A stretch of 64,000 nucleotides of DNA from NCBI RefSeq assembly GCF_900129655.1, contig NZ_FQWK01000005.1:248001-312000 (forward strand), read 5' to 3'. Made by a program: the position numbers and the translations under genes. The stretch is from Bacteroides clarus YIT 12056 (GTDB lineage Bacteria; Bacteroidota; Bacteroidia; Bacteroidales; Bacteroidaceae). The first letter of the stretch is position 1. The number at the start of each line of letters is the position of its first letter. The notes beneath the pieces are model-generated. The model was not told the origin of the DNA. It saw only the letters and a list, made by a program, of their open reading frames with translations, and searched no databases. Below, piece by piece: positions 1 through 10,800 of the stretch.

Positions 1-1722
1 TGGCAAGGTACTCCGGAAACGAAAAATTATATTATAGAAATCAGTACTGCTCTTTTGACGGACGAAGTGGAGCCGGGAACCTCTGAGGGGAGTATTGTTT
101 TCGGTAATGGGGATGAGCAGATAACGAAGACTGCTTATACGCTAAAGGAATTGAGCCCGAATACGGAATATTATGCACGTATCAAGTCGGTGAACGGAGA
201 TAAAGAGTCCGATTGGGTTTATCTGGAAGATGGGACTTTTAAGACTTGTAAAGAAGAACAAGTATTGGTGACTCCTTCCACCGATAACGGTGACATTGAA
301 GAAAAATCCATCCGTATCTCTTGGCAACCTTGCAAAGTTGACCGTATCCGCATTTATACGGAAGACGCTTCTTATGATGAAACTATTGAACTTTCGGAAG
401 CTGATATAGCGTTTGGTTCGTGTATTATTTCCGGCCTTACCCAAGGAACACGCTATACGGTTGAAATCTATAATGGAGAGACAATGCGCGGAAGCATTGA
501 AGTAATGACCGATGAAGGCGAGATGTTGCCGATTACAATCGGTAATGTCCAAACAAACAGCGCTACTCTTGACTGGAATTATGTTGGCAATGTCAGAGCC
601 AATGCATATACTCTGGTGGAAGGTACGGAATATTCTACTGCCAATCCGGTTTCCTTTGATGGTAACAGCGGCCTTATGCTGAATAGTCTCAATGATTATA
701 CTACTTATACATTTGCTTTGCTGAATGGTACGGCTGTGATGGGATATAAGACATTTACAACAAAACGCGCTATTCCTGCCGGGTACACGGTGATTGAGAT
801 AGGTTCAGAGGATGACTTTATCACTGAAGTAACAAAGAGCATCACTCGGAATACGGTATTTAAGCTGGCTTCCAATGCTGATTTTACATTGAAAAAAATG
901 AAGAATAATGGCAACGAGGTGGATGACATAAAGATACCGAGTACTTCCGATATAAATGTAATTGTTTGGGGTGAGGAAAGTGATGATAGTAAAGCTGTGT
1001 TGAGGTTGGCCAGTGCATTGGGAATCAAGGGAAGTTTCCATACGATAGAGTTCTTTAATTTGGAGATTACTACTACTGTCGAGAACGCCAATGGTCGTAT
1101 ATTTAATATTCAGGATGATTCCAACACATTCACGGAAATGAAGATAGAAGCCTGTGATATTTTAGACGGACAAGTCTTGTTTAGAGTGAAACATGGAGAA
1201 GGTAAGCCTAGCTTAGGTATACTGACAATTAGTAATTGTATAGTCGGCAATTTTACAAAGGATGGAAGCTTGCTTAATCTGACGGAGGATAAGAGTGGTA
1301 CATTGACGAATATCAATATTAAGAATTCTACTATTTTTAATATGGCAGGTAACGTTATTCGCTCAAAAATAGTTCCCCGTACATTTAATATTGAAGGATG
1401 TACTTTTTATGAAGCTCCGAATAGTGATGGTAAGGCGTTTACAAATGATGAGAAATTAGGTTCTGCGTTGAAGGTTACCAATACATTGTTTGGTGGTAAG
1501 ATTGCCGCAGATTCGGGATTTAGGGATGGCAATGCAGTAACAGCCGAGAATGTTTATTCCGCCAGTGATTTTACTTACGGTAAAAACGGGTGGCCTGCTT
1601 CTTCCACAGTTATGAACATTGATAAAACCAGTGCGGAGCTATTCCCGAATGCAGCGGCTGGAGACTTTACCGTAGCTCCGAAAGATTATAAGAAATTCGG
1701 TGACCCGCGTTGGAATAATTAA
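1..1722 (+). CDS. FN3 / DUF4957 / DUF5123 surface protein, 5' end outside window
   Basis: The reading frame is open from base 1, so the N-terminus lies upstream; a TTG at 55 is only an internal codon. The visible 573 residues start with three fibronectin-III-like repeats (roughly residues 30-80, 95-175 and 185-265), recognisable from alternating patterns such as LSPNTEYYARIKS. A beta-helix-like half follows that resembles DUF4957 and then DUF5123, ending in the typical tail FGDPRWNN. Such proteins occur in Bacteroides pectin utilisation loci next to pectate lyases and are thought to bind pectin at the cell surface; no catalytic residues are recognised. It is the first gene of a tightly spaced run (29 bp to the pectate lyase), so it is probably co-transcribed with it. 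Family assignment is fairly secure; the binding role is inference from context. Confidence 0.8.
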   Translation, partial: WQGTPETKNYIIEISTALLTDEVEPGTSEGSIVFGNGDEQITKTAYTLKELSPNTEYYARIKSVNGDKESDWVYLEDGTFKTCKEEQVLVTPSTDNGDIEEKSIRISWQPCKVDRIRIYTEDASYDETIELSEADIAFGSCIISGLTQGTRYTVEIYNGETMRGSIEVMTDEGEMLPITIGNVQTNSATLDWNYVGNVRANAYTLVEGTEYSTANPVSFDGNSGLMLNSLNDYTTYTFALLNGTAVMGYKTFTTKRAIPAGYTVIEIGSEDDFITEVTKSITRNTVFKLASNADFTLKKMKNNGNEVDDIKIPSTSDINVIVWGEESDDSKAVLRLASALGIKGSFHTIEFFNLEITTTVENANGRIFNIQDDSNTFTEMKIEACDILDGQVLFRVKHGEGKPSLGILTISNCIVGNFTKDGSLLNLTEDKSGTLTNINIKNSTIFNMAGNVIRSKIVPRTFNIEGCTFYEAPNSDGKAFTNDEKLGSALKVTNTLFGGKIAADSGFRDGNAVTAENVYSASDFTYGKNGWPASSTVMNIDKTSAELFPNAAAGDFTVAPKDYKKFGDPRWNN

Positions 1723-1751
1723 AATCAGAATCAAATAATAAAGATAGAATT

Positions 1752-3359
1752 ATGAAAATAAAATATTTGTTGAGTTGCAGCCTTTTGGCGGGAAGTGCAT
1801 TGTTTGCGTCATGTACTTCCATTGAGCCCAAATTGGATAATGATTATAAGCCTCTCCTTCCGGAAGAAATTCCGGAAGGTACCATTACCCAGTTGAATTA
1901 CGGTGAGTTACGTGCTTTTCCCGGAGCTGAAGGACATGGACGTGACGTTACAGGCGGACGTGGTGGTAAAGTTTACCATGTAACGTCATTGGAAGACGGC
2001 GGTGACGGTGACCAGGGTACATTCCGCTGGGCGGTCCGCCAAAGCGGTGCGCGTACTATCGTGTTCGATGTAGCGGGTACTATCCACTTGAAAAAAGCGT
2101 TGAAGATAGAAGCTGATAACATAACCATTGCCGGACAGACCTCACCGGGTGGAATCTGTATAGCGGATCAAGCCTTTACCATTGCCGCTAATAATGTTAT
2201 TATACGCTTCATGCGTTTCCGTCCGGGTAACCCGGCGGATGATGTGGACGGTCTTGGCGGTATGGATAAAAAGAATATCATCGTAGACCACTGTTCTGTA
2301 AGCTGGAGTTCGGATGAGACTCTTTCGGTTTACGGCATGGAGAACTCTACCGTACAGTGGTGCATTGCTTCGCAGGCTCTTTACTTCACACAGGCAAAGG
2401 ATGGTAAAGCGCATGGCTTTGCTGGTAACTGGGGTGGGCACAATGCTACTTATCATCATAATCTGATAGCACACTGTGACAGCCGTACACCGCGTCTTGG
2501 CCCTCGTCCCTCTACTTTGGAATTGGGCGAACAGGTTGATATACGTAACAATGTTTTCTACAACTGGGGTGGCGAAGGATGTTACGGTGGTGAAACACAG
2601 CATGCCAATCTGGTGAACAATTATTATAAGCCGGGACCTACCACCGACTTGTTAAGAGACAGAAGATGTTATCGTATCGCACGTATTGGCATTTACGGTC
2701 AGAATTATGATAACGGTGAGGGATTCGAGCCTTTTAAAGGAATATGGGGACGCTTCTATATTGACGGCAATTATATGTTCGGCAATGCGGATGTGACTGC
2801 TGATAACTGGACAGACGGTGTTTATGCACAACAGGAAGACAATGACGGTAATGATTATACTTGGGAGTCCGAGGGTAAATCGGTCATCAATAACGGCAGT
2901 CAGGTAGTAGATGTTAAAGGAGTTACTACTCATACGGCTGAGGCAGCCTACGAGCAGGTATTGAAGTATGTAGGTGCTTGCAACTATCGGGACACTTATG
3001 ACAAATTCATCATGGATGAAGTAGCTGAGCGTAAGGCAACGTGCAATATTCAAGGGAGTAACCATAAGTTGGGTTATATTAACCATCCGAGTGAGCTGGT
3101 AGGTATTGTAGAAGGAGTGGATGAAAATGGCTATCCTGTATTGGTGCAGGTGGCGGATAACGATTTGGCCGATACCGACGGTGACGGTATTCCCGATTAT
3201 TGGGAAACGCAATACGGATTGAACAAGGATTATGCTGCCGATGGCAATTTAAAGACTGTTGATGAAAATGGTGAATATACCAATCTGGAAATGTATCTGA
3301 ACAGTTTGGTACAAGACATTATGGATAAGTGTCGCGAGGGCGGCACGGTAGTCGAGTAA
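1752..3359 (+). CDS. Pectate lyase, polysaccharide lyase family 1, lipoprotein
   Basis: Predicted to cleave de-esterified polygalacturonan by calcium-dependent beta-elimination. The 535-residue protein starts with an SPII signal (lipobox LFASC, Cys about residue 21), so it should be lipid-anchored. The beta-helix shows PL1 hallmarks: TIAGQTSPGG, the VDHCSVSWSSDE strand that supplies acidic calcium ligands, and NLIAHCDSRTPRLGPRP, where SRTPR (residues 244-248) holds the likely catalytic arginine. Near the C-terminus DTDGDGIPDYWE is a thrombospondin-3/dockerin-like calcium loop seen in many Bacteroides PL1 enzymes. It lies between DUF5123-type proteins and upstream of a CE8 methylesterase, a combination that fits stepwise attack on methylated homogalacturonan. 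The family call is firm; substrate fine specificity cannot be read. Confidence 0.92.
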   Translation: MKIKYLLSCSLLAGSALFASCTSIEPKLDNDYKPLLPEEIPEGTITQLNYGELRAFPGAEGHGRDVTGGRGGKVYHVTSLEDGGDGDQGTFRWAVRQSGARTIVFDVAGTIHLKKALKIEADNITIAGQTSPGGICIADQAFTIAANNVIIRFMRFRPGNPADDVDGLGGMDKKNIIVDHCSVSWSSDETLSVYGMENSTVQWCIASQALYFTQAKDGKAHGFAGNWGGHNATYHHNLIAHCDSRTPRLGPRPSTLELGEQVDIRNNVFYNWGGEGCYGGETQHANLVNNYYKPGPTTDLLRDRRCYRIARIGIYGQNYDNGEGFEPFKGIWGRFYIDGNYMFGNADVTADNWTDGVYAQQEDNDGNDYTWESEGKSVINNGSQVVDVKGVTTHTAEAAYEQVLKYVGACNYRDTYDKFIMDEVAERKATCNIQGSNHKLGYINHPSELVGIVEGVDENGYPVLVQVADNDLADTDGDGIPDYWETQYGLNKDYAADGNLKTVDENGEYTNLEMYLNSLVQDIMDKCREGGTVVE

Positions 3360-3418
3360 TGGTTGTACCGGATGAACAACACGGAATATTTATTAATATA
3401 AAAATAACGGATAGTACT

Positions 3419-5254
3419 ATGAAACTTTTTAAACTATTTACTTTAATGGCGGCCGGAACAATGATTACGGCCTGCAATAACGAGATTGAGAATCTTTCCC
3501 GGAGTGCGGATAACCGAGTGATGTCTTTGCAGACAGCCGGGAAAGCGTATACACGTTTCAATGATGTGACTAATACATGGGAAAATACTGATAAAATAGG
3601 TGTATATATGTATGGTGCGGGTACCGGGAGTACTGATATTCTGAATGGTGCCGATAACGTCTTGTTTTATACACAGGGCGGAGAAAGCCCTGTGGATTTT
3701 ACTTCAGAGACCGGTATCCAGATTGCGGGTGAGAATGCCAAGTTTACAGCTTATTATCCGCAAAATGGAGATATTACCGGCGGTATTTATAAAGTTGCAT
3801 TGGGAAACCAGGCAGAAGGCTATGCTACTCACGATTTAATGTGGGCTGTGAATGATAATGTAAGTAGTGAGGGTGCCAAGAGTTTGTCTATGACGTTCAA
3901 GCATCAGTTGGCAAAACTTGCCATTGAGATTACTTCTAATAGCGGTGAGACTGTACAGAGCGTATCTATTCAGGGAATATCTATAAGTGCCGATTTCAAT
4001 ATCGCTACCGGTGAGTTTTCTAATGAAGCAAAAGGTTATATCACCCCCTGCAAGACTGCCGACAATAAATATAGTGCATTGGTTTTACCTACTAATCCGG
4101 CTACAGCTCTCAGTATGATTATTACTACTGATGCAGCAGAGGATAATACGTATGAGTATACTTTCAATTCCGGTACTATTTCTGAATTGAAGGCAGGTTA
4201 TATATACACTATCAAAATCGGTTTAAGCGAATCCGTATTGGGCAGTGTAGACCAGATAGAAGGCGGTAACTCTCCGTATAAACCGGGTGGTGATGTGAAC
4301 GGTAATGCTGAAGCTGTGACACCGGAAATACCCGGATATATGGTCGTAGAAGCACCTGCTGATGATGCGGAAGCATTGGCCGGTTGCCTTAATGGAAAAC
4401 AAGGTCCTATTGCCTTGAAGTTTGTTACTGGAAATACTTATAAGGCAGATATGATTACCGTACCTGCAGACATTACGGATTTGTTATTGATTGGAAAAGA
4501 GGGACAGGCAAAGGTTACGATGAAAGGGCTGAGTGTGCCGGAAAGAACGTTGAATAAACTTACATTCCAAGATTTGGAAATTGAAGGTACTGATGCGAAT
4601 ACGGCAATCTGTGCAGCTGAGCTGAAAGAAGATGCAGAGTTAACAGTAAAAGGCTGTTATATTCATGGCGTGAAAGCAGTTTATGGACGTGGAAAAGACT
4701 TGGCGGAGACCAATAGTACTGATTTCTCAAGATTGTCTTCTTTTACTATTGATGATAGCCGAATTTACAATGTCGAATGTGTTTTTGATTATGGTGTGGT
4801 ACTTGCTGTTACATTAAATAATTCCACACTGTATAACCTCTCACAAATAGCATTTTTCTCTAGTAAGTCTAATGATACTAAAGATATAAAGCAATGTGAA
4901 CCTATTAAAGTTACGAACTGTACATTAGTCGATTTAAAGAAAAATCTCGTTCAGACAGCAGGCGGCTATGGCTATTTGACAAATTATGAGAATAATATAT
5001 CGATTTTGGCAGGAGATGCTCATATTGCCTATGGAGTAAAAGGAACTAATAATAGCGCTTATACATTTGTCATCCAAAATAATATTGCAGCAACAGGTTC
5101 CGGTATTAAGATTGCTGATTTTACCAATAATGGAGCAATAGATGATACAAAGTCTAGAGCTGAAATTTTCCCTAATGAAGATGCGGGGGACGGTGGTAAG
5201 AACTTTACCCCTGCTGATGGTATTACCATCGGTGACCCGCGTTGGAAGAAATAA
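3419..5254 (+). CDS. Fimbrillin-like / DUF4957-DUF5123 lipoprotein
   Basis: The frame opens at 3329 inside the pectate lyase gene, but the ATG at 3419 is chosen because it begins an SPII signal (MKLFKLFTLMAAGTMITAC) and gives a 611-residue lipoprotein. Residues about 30-270 resemble the Bacteroidetes fimbrillin-like (Mfa-like) fold: DKIGVYMYGAG, FTAYYPQNGD and the FKHQLAKLAIEI strand are the usual landmarks. The second half is a beta-helix like DUF4957/DUF5123 and ends ITIGDPRWKK, matching the tail of the first gene of the window. No catalytic motif is visible. It is encoded between the pectate lyase and the methylesterase and shares its N-terminal fold with the latter. A pectin-binding surface role is inferred; function is unproven. 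Confidence 0.8.
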   Translation: MKLFKLFTLMAAGTMITACNNEIENLSRSADNRVMSLQTAGKAYTRFNDVTNTWENTDKIGVYMYGAGTGSTDILNGADNVLFYTQGGESPVDFTSETGIQIAGENAKFTAYYPQNGDITGGIYKVALGNQAEGYATHDLMWAVNDNVSSEGAKSLSMTFKHQLAKLAIEITSNSGETVQSVSIQGISISADFNIATGEFSNEAKGYITPCKTADNKYSALVLPTNPATALSMIITTDAAEDNTYEYTFNSGTISELKAGYIYTIKIGLSESVLGSVDQIEGGNSPYKPGGDVNGNAEAVTPEIPGYMVVEAPADDAEALAGCLNGKQGPIALKFVTGNTYKADMITVPADITDLLLIGKEGQAKVTMKGLSVPERTLNKLTFQDLEIEGTDANTAICAAELKEDAELTVKGCYIHGVKAVYGRGKDLAETNSTDFSRLSSFTIDDSRIYNVECVFDYGVVLAVTLNNSTLYNLSQIAFFSSKSNDTKDIKQCEPIKVTNCTLVDLKKNLVQTAGGYGYLTNYENNISILAGDAHIAYGVKGTNNSAYTFVIQNNIAATGSGIKIADFTNNGAIDDTKSRAEIFPNEDAGDGGKNFTPADGITIGDPRWKK

Positions 5255-5279
5255 CTAAAATCAACAAGCAGTTATTGAT

Positions 5280-7730
5280 ATGAAATTTACATCTTATATA
5301 TACACCCTTTTAGGTGTTCTTTGCCTTTATGCATGTTCTGATGAAGACAACAACGGAGTAGCTTCATCGGACAGTAACGGCGTGGTGTTCTCCGCTAATA
5401 TCGGAGAATACCAAACCCGTATCGCGACCGATGGCGGAAGCTGGGCTAAGGGAGACCGTATAGGTACTTATATGTACGCTGCAGGGACGGAGAATTTGAT
5501 GACATTCTCCAATAATGTTCCGTACACCTGCCAGAATGAGGAGCAACTTGCCACCTTTAAAGCCGATAAACCTTTGATGTTTCCTGCGGATGAGCAGGAA
5601 GTTTCTTTCAAAGCATATTATCCTTATGTAGAAAACATCAATGAATATCTTTATCCGTTGGTGTTGGATAATCAGCAACAGGGTACCGCTCCTTATGATT
5701 TGATGTATGCCGTATCGGACGGCACACACGCTCGTACCCGCGAAGAGTCTTCTTCGATGGTGCCGCTTAACTTTTCCCATTGTTTGGCGAAGGTTATTTT
5801 GAAGCTGACCGATAAAGAGGAAAAACCGCTGCAAGCGGATGGAGAACCGATATTTCAGGGTATGAAAACACATGTGACATTAAACCTGAAGAGTGGAAAT
5901 CTTTCTGCGCAAACGGCCACCGCACCTATTCAGGCTTTTCTGAATACAGATGAAAACAGTATCGAAGCGATTGTCTTTCCCGGCGAGCTGACTGATAACT
6001 GTGTGGCCGAATTTTCGATTGACGGCAAAGCTTATAGCTGGATGTTCAAAGATAATACTGCCGGATTGACTTCTCTGGAAGCAGGGTATAAGTATGTCTT
6101 TTCTTTGAAAATTCTTACCGAATCGGGTACAATAGATGGTGCGGCGGATGTGGAACAGAGCGGCAGTTCTTCCACTCCGTGGCAGAATGAGACGACCACC
6201 GGAATAGCCACAGCTTCCCAATACAAACTTTATCCCTGCGATAAGGGAGCTTTTGCCGATACTGAACTGAAAATTACGTTTACAGGAGAAACGCCTCGGT
6301 TAGGCACAAGCGGTTCTATCCGTATTTATCGGGCGGATAACCCTGCGGAACCGATAGATGAAATCCGCATGGATGAACGTCAGGAGCCTATTTCGGAAAA
6401 TGGCGGTACTAAGTTTAATACCTGGATGGACGTTATCGGTTCGAGCGATCGTAAACTGATTGTGAACTACCATGCTGTAAAAGTGGATGGCAAGGAAGTC
6501 ATTATTAAACCTCACAGTCGTAAATTGGATTTCGGTACCGACTATTTTGTACTTATAGACAAGGAAGCGATACAGCATGACGGATTCAAAGGTATCACTA
6601 CTTCCAAATGGTTTTTCACTACCCGTCCGGAACCGGAAGTGAAAACTACGGTCAGTGTAAGTCATACGGATGCGAATGCGGACTTTTATACTTTGCAAGG
6701 CGCCGTGGATTTCTTTACAAGAAATGCGGTAGAAGGTGAAAAGACCATTATGCTTGATGAAGGAAAGTTTGAAGAAATTGTCAATATCCGTAATTTGAGC
6801 AACCTTACCGTTAAGGGAGCCGGAGCGGATAAGACCGAGATACAGTCGGACAATAACAACAACTGGAATCCGGGTATCAAAGACGGTTGCGACAGCGGCC
6901 TTGCCGATGCTCTGAAACCGGGAATGGATATTCCCTATGTCGACGGACGTAATCAGGGCGGCGGAAGAGCCGGTGTATTGATAGCCGGAAAAGCGGATAA
7001 AATTCGTTTTGAGGATGTCAGTATGCGTTGCCTGTATCCAACGAAGACGCAGGCGGAAGTGTTGTGCATTCGTAACAAGAGCGATAATGCCACGGCATTT
7101 GTACGCTGCAGATTTTATAGTCAGCAGGATACATTATTGCCGGGTGGCGGTTATAACTGGTTTTATGATTGCTATGTAGAGGGTGATACCGATTTTATAT
7201 GGGGAGGAAACTCCGCATGCCTGTTTGAAAGCTGCGAAGTCGAAATGATAACCTCCGGTGGGCGTGGCTTCAATGCGCGTGTTAAGGCAAATAATATCGG
7301 TTATGTATTTTCAGAGTGTAGTTTGACCGTTGCGGAGGGAGTGACAAAGTGCCGTTTGTTGGAAGGGTCTGATGGCACCGGAATGGTTGATAATATAACA
7401 TTTGTCAATACTACGATTGATAAGGAGTTTTTCAGCGGCGGTATTAATTCTAAGGATAAGTCGATGGTTCCTATTGCAGGTTATGATGATATTCGATATA
7501 ATGATGGAAATAACGTTGTATCACTCGGTGAAGACACCGGCATCAAAGACGGTTGTAAAATGTATAACTGTACGTACTATGATGGCGAAAATAAGAAGTC
7601 TGTACAGGAAAGTGGTGTTAATGGAGCAGATAGAATACATACGCTTACCCTTGAAGAGTACAATCAATACTTTAAAGACCGCTCTACCGTTTTAGGTGGT
7701 TACGTAGACACAACATGGTTCACTGAATAG
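5280..7730 (+). CDS. Fimbrillin-like domain fused to CE8 pectin methylesterase, lipoprotein
   Basis: The 816-residue protein begins with a lipobox (LCLYAC) followed by SDED, an acidic stretch like the Bacteroidetes signal for surface-exposed lipoproteins. Residues about 30-280 are fimbrillin-like (GDRIGTYMYAAG, FKAYYPYVEN, FSHCLAKVILKL), residues about 310-455 look Ig-like, and about 465-816 form a CE8 beta-helix expected to remove methyl esters from homogalacturonan. The two catalytic aspartates are present in QQDT (D617) and GDTDFIWGG (D638), 21 residues apart as in Erwinia PemA. The LGRPW arginine motif is not seen: the equivalent stretch reads LLEGSDG (from residue 693). The enzyme may use another arginine or be impaired. 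It is the last gene of the pectin run, 25 bp after its neighbour, and is followed by a strong hairpin. Confidence 0.85.
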   Translation: MKFTSYIYTLLGVLCLYACSDEDNNGVASSDSNGVVFSANIGEYQTRIATDGGSWAKGDRIGTYMYAAGTENLMTFSNNVPYTCQNEEQLATFKADKPLMFPADEQEVSFKAYYPYVENINEYLYPLVLDNQQQGTAPYDLMYAVSDGTHARTREESSSMVPLNFSHCLAKVILKLTDKEEKPLQADGEPIFQGMKTHVTLNLKSGNLSAQTATAPIQAFLNTDENSIEAIVFPGELTDNCVAEFSIDGKAYSWMFKDNTAGLTSLEAGYKYVFSLKILTESGTIDGAADVEQSGSSSTPWQNETTTGIATASQYKLYPCDKGAFADTELKITFTGETPRLGTSGSIRIYRADNPAEPIDEIRMDERQEPISENGGTKFNTWMDVIGSSDRKLIVNYHAVKVDGKEVIIKPHSRKLDFGTDYFVLIDKEAIQHDGFKGITTSKWFFTTRPEPEVKTTVSVSHTDANADFYTLQGAVDFFTRNAVEGEKTIMLDEGKFEEIVNIRNLSNLTVKGAGADKTEIQSDNNNNWNPGIKDGCDSGLADALKPGMDIPYVDGRNQGGGRAGVLIAGKADKIRFEDVSMRCLYPTKTQAEVLCIRNKSDNATAFVRCRFYSQQDTLLPGGGYNWFYDCYVEGDTDFIWGGNSACLFESCEVEMITSGGRGFNARVKANNIGYVFSECSLTVAEGVTKCRLLEGSDGTGMVDNITFVNTTIDKEFFSGGINSKDKSMVPIAGYDDIRYNDGNNVVSLGEDTGIKDGCKMYNCTYYDGENKKSVQESGVNGADRIHTLTLEEYNQYFKDRSTVLGGYVDTTWFTE

Positions 7731-7774
7731 TTTGCCGACACTTGTTCCTACTCTCTTCCCTGCAGTGATTTACT

Positions 7775-7813
7775 ATTATAAGCCTTTTAATTGCATATTA
7801 AAAGGCTTATAAT
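7775..7813. terminator. Perfect 17-bp hairpin between convergent pectin genes and regulator
   Basis: Arms 7775-7791 and 7797-7813 are exact reverse complements with a 5-base loop. The arms begin and end in AT-rich sequence, so the hairpin could stop transcription from both sides. A third related copy (around 7819-7835) follows with the same AAAAGG core. It sits 44 bp after the methylesterase stop and 57 bp from the convergent regulator's stop. Confidence 0.75.
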
Positions 7814-7870
7814 ATCACATTAAAAGGCTTTTAATCATATCTCACTCGTAATGCCTGTCCGATATCACGG

Positions 7871-10800
7871 TTATGGCTGCTTCTTTTCTTTGTATTCCGA
7901 AGGGGTTACCCCTACAATCTTCTTGAAACAACGGCTGAAGTATTTCGGGTCATTGAATCCCGTCATATAAGCAATCTGCGAAATATTATATTCACCGCTG
8001 TCGAATAACTGTACCGCTCGTTTGATGCGTATCTGGCATATGAAATTCACAGGCGACAGTCCTACTATTGATTTTAGCTTCTGATAGAAGATAGTTCGGC
8101 TCAACAGGAGTTTTTCTGCGAATTGTTCGATGGTCAGATCCGGATTGTCCATCTGTTCTTCCATGAACTCCATAACCTTTTCCATAAACAGTTTGTCGTG
8201 CGGGGTTATTTGCGGCTGTGACGGTTCCGGAATGTCATCCGCCAAAGCTACGTCCTTGCCTGCGGTTAGCTTGGCCATGTACATCTCTTGCAGTTCTTTG
8301 CGCTGGCGTAAAAGAGAGGTGATACGGATTTTCAGGTAAGTGGAACTGAAAGGTTTGGTGATGTAATCGTCGATTCCGTGTTCCAATCCGGCGATACGGT
8401 CGTCCAAAGAAGCCTTGGCGGACAACACGATGATAGGAATGTGGCAGATATTATTGTTTGCCTTAATCTGCCCTATCATCTCCAGACCATCCATTATCGG
8501 CATCATAACGTCGCTGATAATGAGGTCCGGCACATTGTCGATGGCACGTTGCAATCCTTCCTTTCCATTGGAAGCGGTTATCACATTATAGCTGCCGGAC
8601 AGACTGCTCTTGAGGAAATGCCTTAATTCATTGTTATCCTCCACCACTAATATGGAATTACAGTCGGAATCAGTCATCTCCGTTTCTTCCATGTATGCGT
8701 TTTCTCCGTCTAAGCCGTTGGCTGCGGAAACGGTTTCCTGTTTGTCGTCATCCAATATGAACTCGGCTTGCATGTCTTCTTCGAACACTTTCTGTTGCAG
8801 GGGTAAGGTTACGGTAAAAGTACTGCCGACGCCCGGCTGGCTGCTTACCTGAATGCTTCCGTGGTGCATTTCCACCATTTCCTTCGCCAATGACAGGCCG
8901 ATACCGGAAGAGGGCTGTAGAATGTTCTGTTTCACCAAAGACTCGAAACGTTGGAATAACACACGCTGCTTGTCGGGCACGATGCCTATTCCCTCGTCTT
9001 TCACTTCTATATCGACCGATTCTTCTTTCGGGATAACCTTTATGGTAATCGCTTTGCCGGGAGACGTATATTTGAATGCATTGGATAGCAGATTAAAGAA
9101 TATTTTTTCAAATTTGTCCTTATCTACCCATCCGTATACGGACTGTACAGGTGTCACCAGCCGGTAATCCATATTTTTCTCTTTGGCGATTAGTTTGAAG
9201 TTGTCCATTGATTTCCGTAACAATGAAATCAAGTCTTTCTTTTCTACCAACAGCTTCATTTTCTGGTTTTGTATCTTACGGAAATCCAGTATTTGGTTCA
9301 TCAGGTGAAGCATGTGCTCGGTGTTTTGATGCACTACGGTAAGATATTCGCGCGCGGTGGGCGAGAGCGGTTCATTCTCCAGTACTTCTGCGACGGGACT
9401 GCTGATTAGGGTTAAAGGTGTGCGCAGCTCATGAGAGATGTCGGTGAAGAAACGCAGTTTGATGTCGGTGAGCTGTTTTTCCATATCTACCCGGTGACGC
9501 AGGCGGTATATGTAGAATAGCACATAAACAATCGTTGCCGTGAAAAGGATGAATAGCATGGAATAGAACACCCATGCCCAGTAAGTTTCCCAGAAAGTGG
9601 GGAGTACTCGTACGGGAAGGGAATATATGTTGTCCGTCCATACACCGTCGCTATTGGTGGATTTGACCTGGAGACGGTATTCTCCGGCCGGTAGGTTGAT
9701 GTAGCTTGCCGAACGGTTGTTGCCGGCTTCATTCCACTCTTTCTCCAATCCTTCCAGACGATAAGCATATTGAATGTGCTCGGGAGCGACATAATCAAGG
9801 GCGGCAAACTGAAAAGTGACGTTTCTTTGCGATGCTTTTAACTCCAGCTCGGCCAGATTGTCAATCGACTGCTCAACCGGATGCCCCTGTATCCTGAGGT
9901 TGGTAAAGATGATTGGCGGTACATAACTGCTTTTTTTCATCTTGTCGGGCATTACTTCCAAGAAACCTTTATCGGTTCCTAAAACAATTTGGTGACGGGC
10001 GTTTATTACGGGTAAGGCTTCCGAGAAATTGAAGTCTTGATAAGTTGAATTTAGCTGATAGTTCTCGAACGTTTCTTTATCAGGGTTGAACTTGGACAAT
10101 GCTATCTCGGACACGAACCATAGCTGACCGGAGTTATCTTCTATCATGGAAAGCATTAAATCCGAAGCCAATCCGTCCTTCTTGTCATATCCTTTGAATT
10201 GGATATCCTCTCCAAGCAGTGGTCCGGATATGATTTTATTGACTCCTCCAGTAAAGCTCATTACGTACGTCGTATTATGCCTGTCTGTGTAAATCTGCAT
10301 AATATCGTTTGCGTTCAGACTGTGAGTATCACCCGTCCGGTGATTGTTCCTGTAAAATTTGATTTCTTCGGGACGCTTGAAGTCGCTCGCAAACGTAATT
10401 AATCCGCTGGTGGTTCCTACAAAAATAACTCCTTCGGGGCCGCCTGCGATGTTACGTATTTTTGTTCCGTAGGTTGTGGGGTAATTTTTCAGTTCGTTAT
10501 TGCAGTTGATAAATTGTATCTCTCCATTTCCGGTTTGTTTTATCAGGTTCAGGCCGCCGCCGAAACATCCTACCCAGATACGTTTACGGGTGTCCTGGAA
10601 AATGGTGTAAACGTCGTTGCCACTAATGCTGTAAGGCTCTTCGGGGTTGTACTGATAGTGATGAACGGAGTATTTGCCGGTATCTTGTTTTTTTAGCAAA
10701 TAGAGACCGGAACCTTTGCTTCCCATCCATATGTTGTGCTCCTGGTCTTCCATGAAATCATAGATATCTTCAAAAAAATGCGCCTGTTCCTTGATGATAT

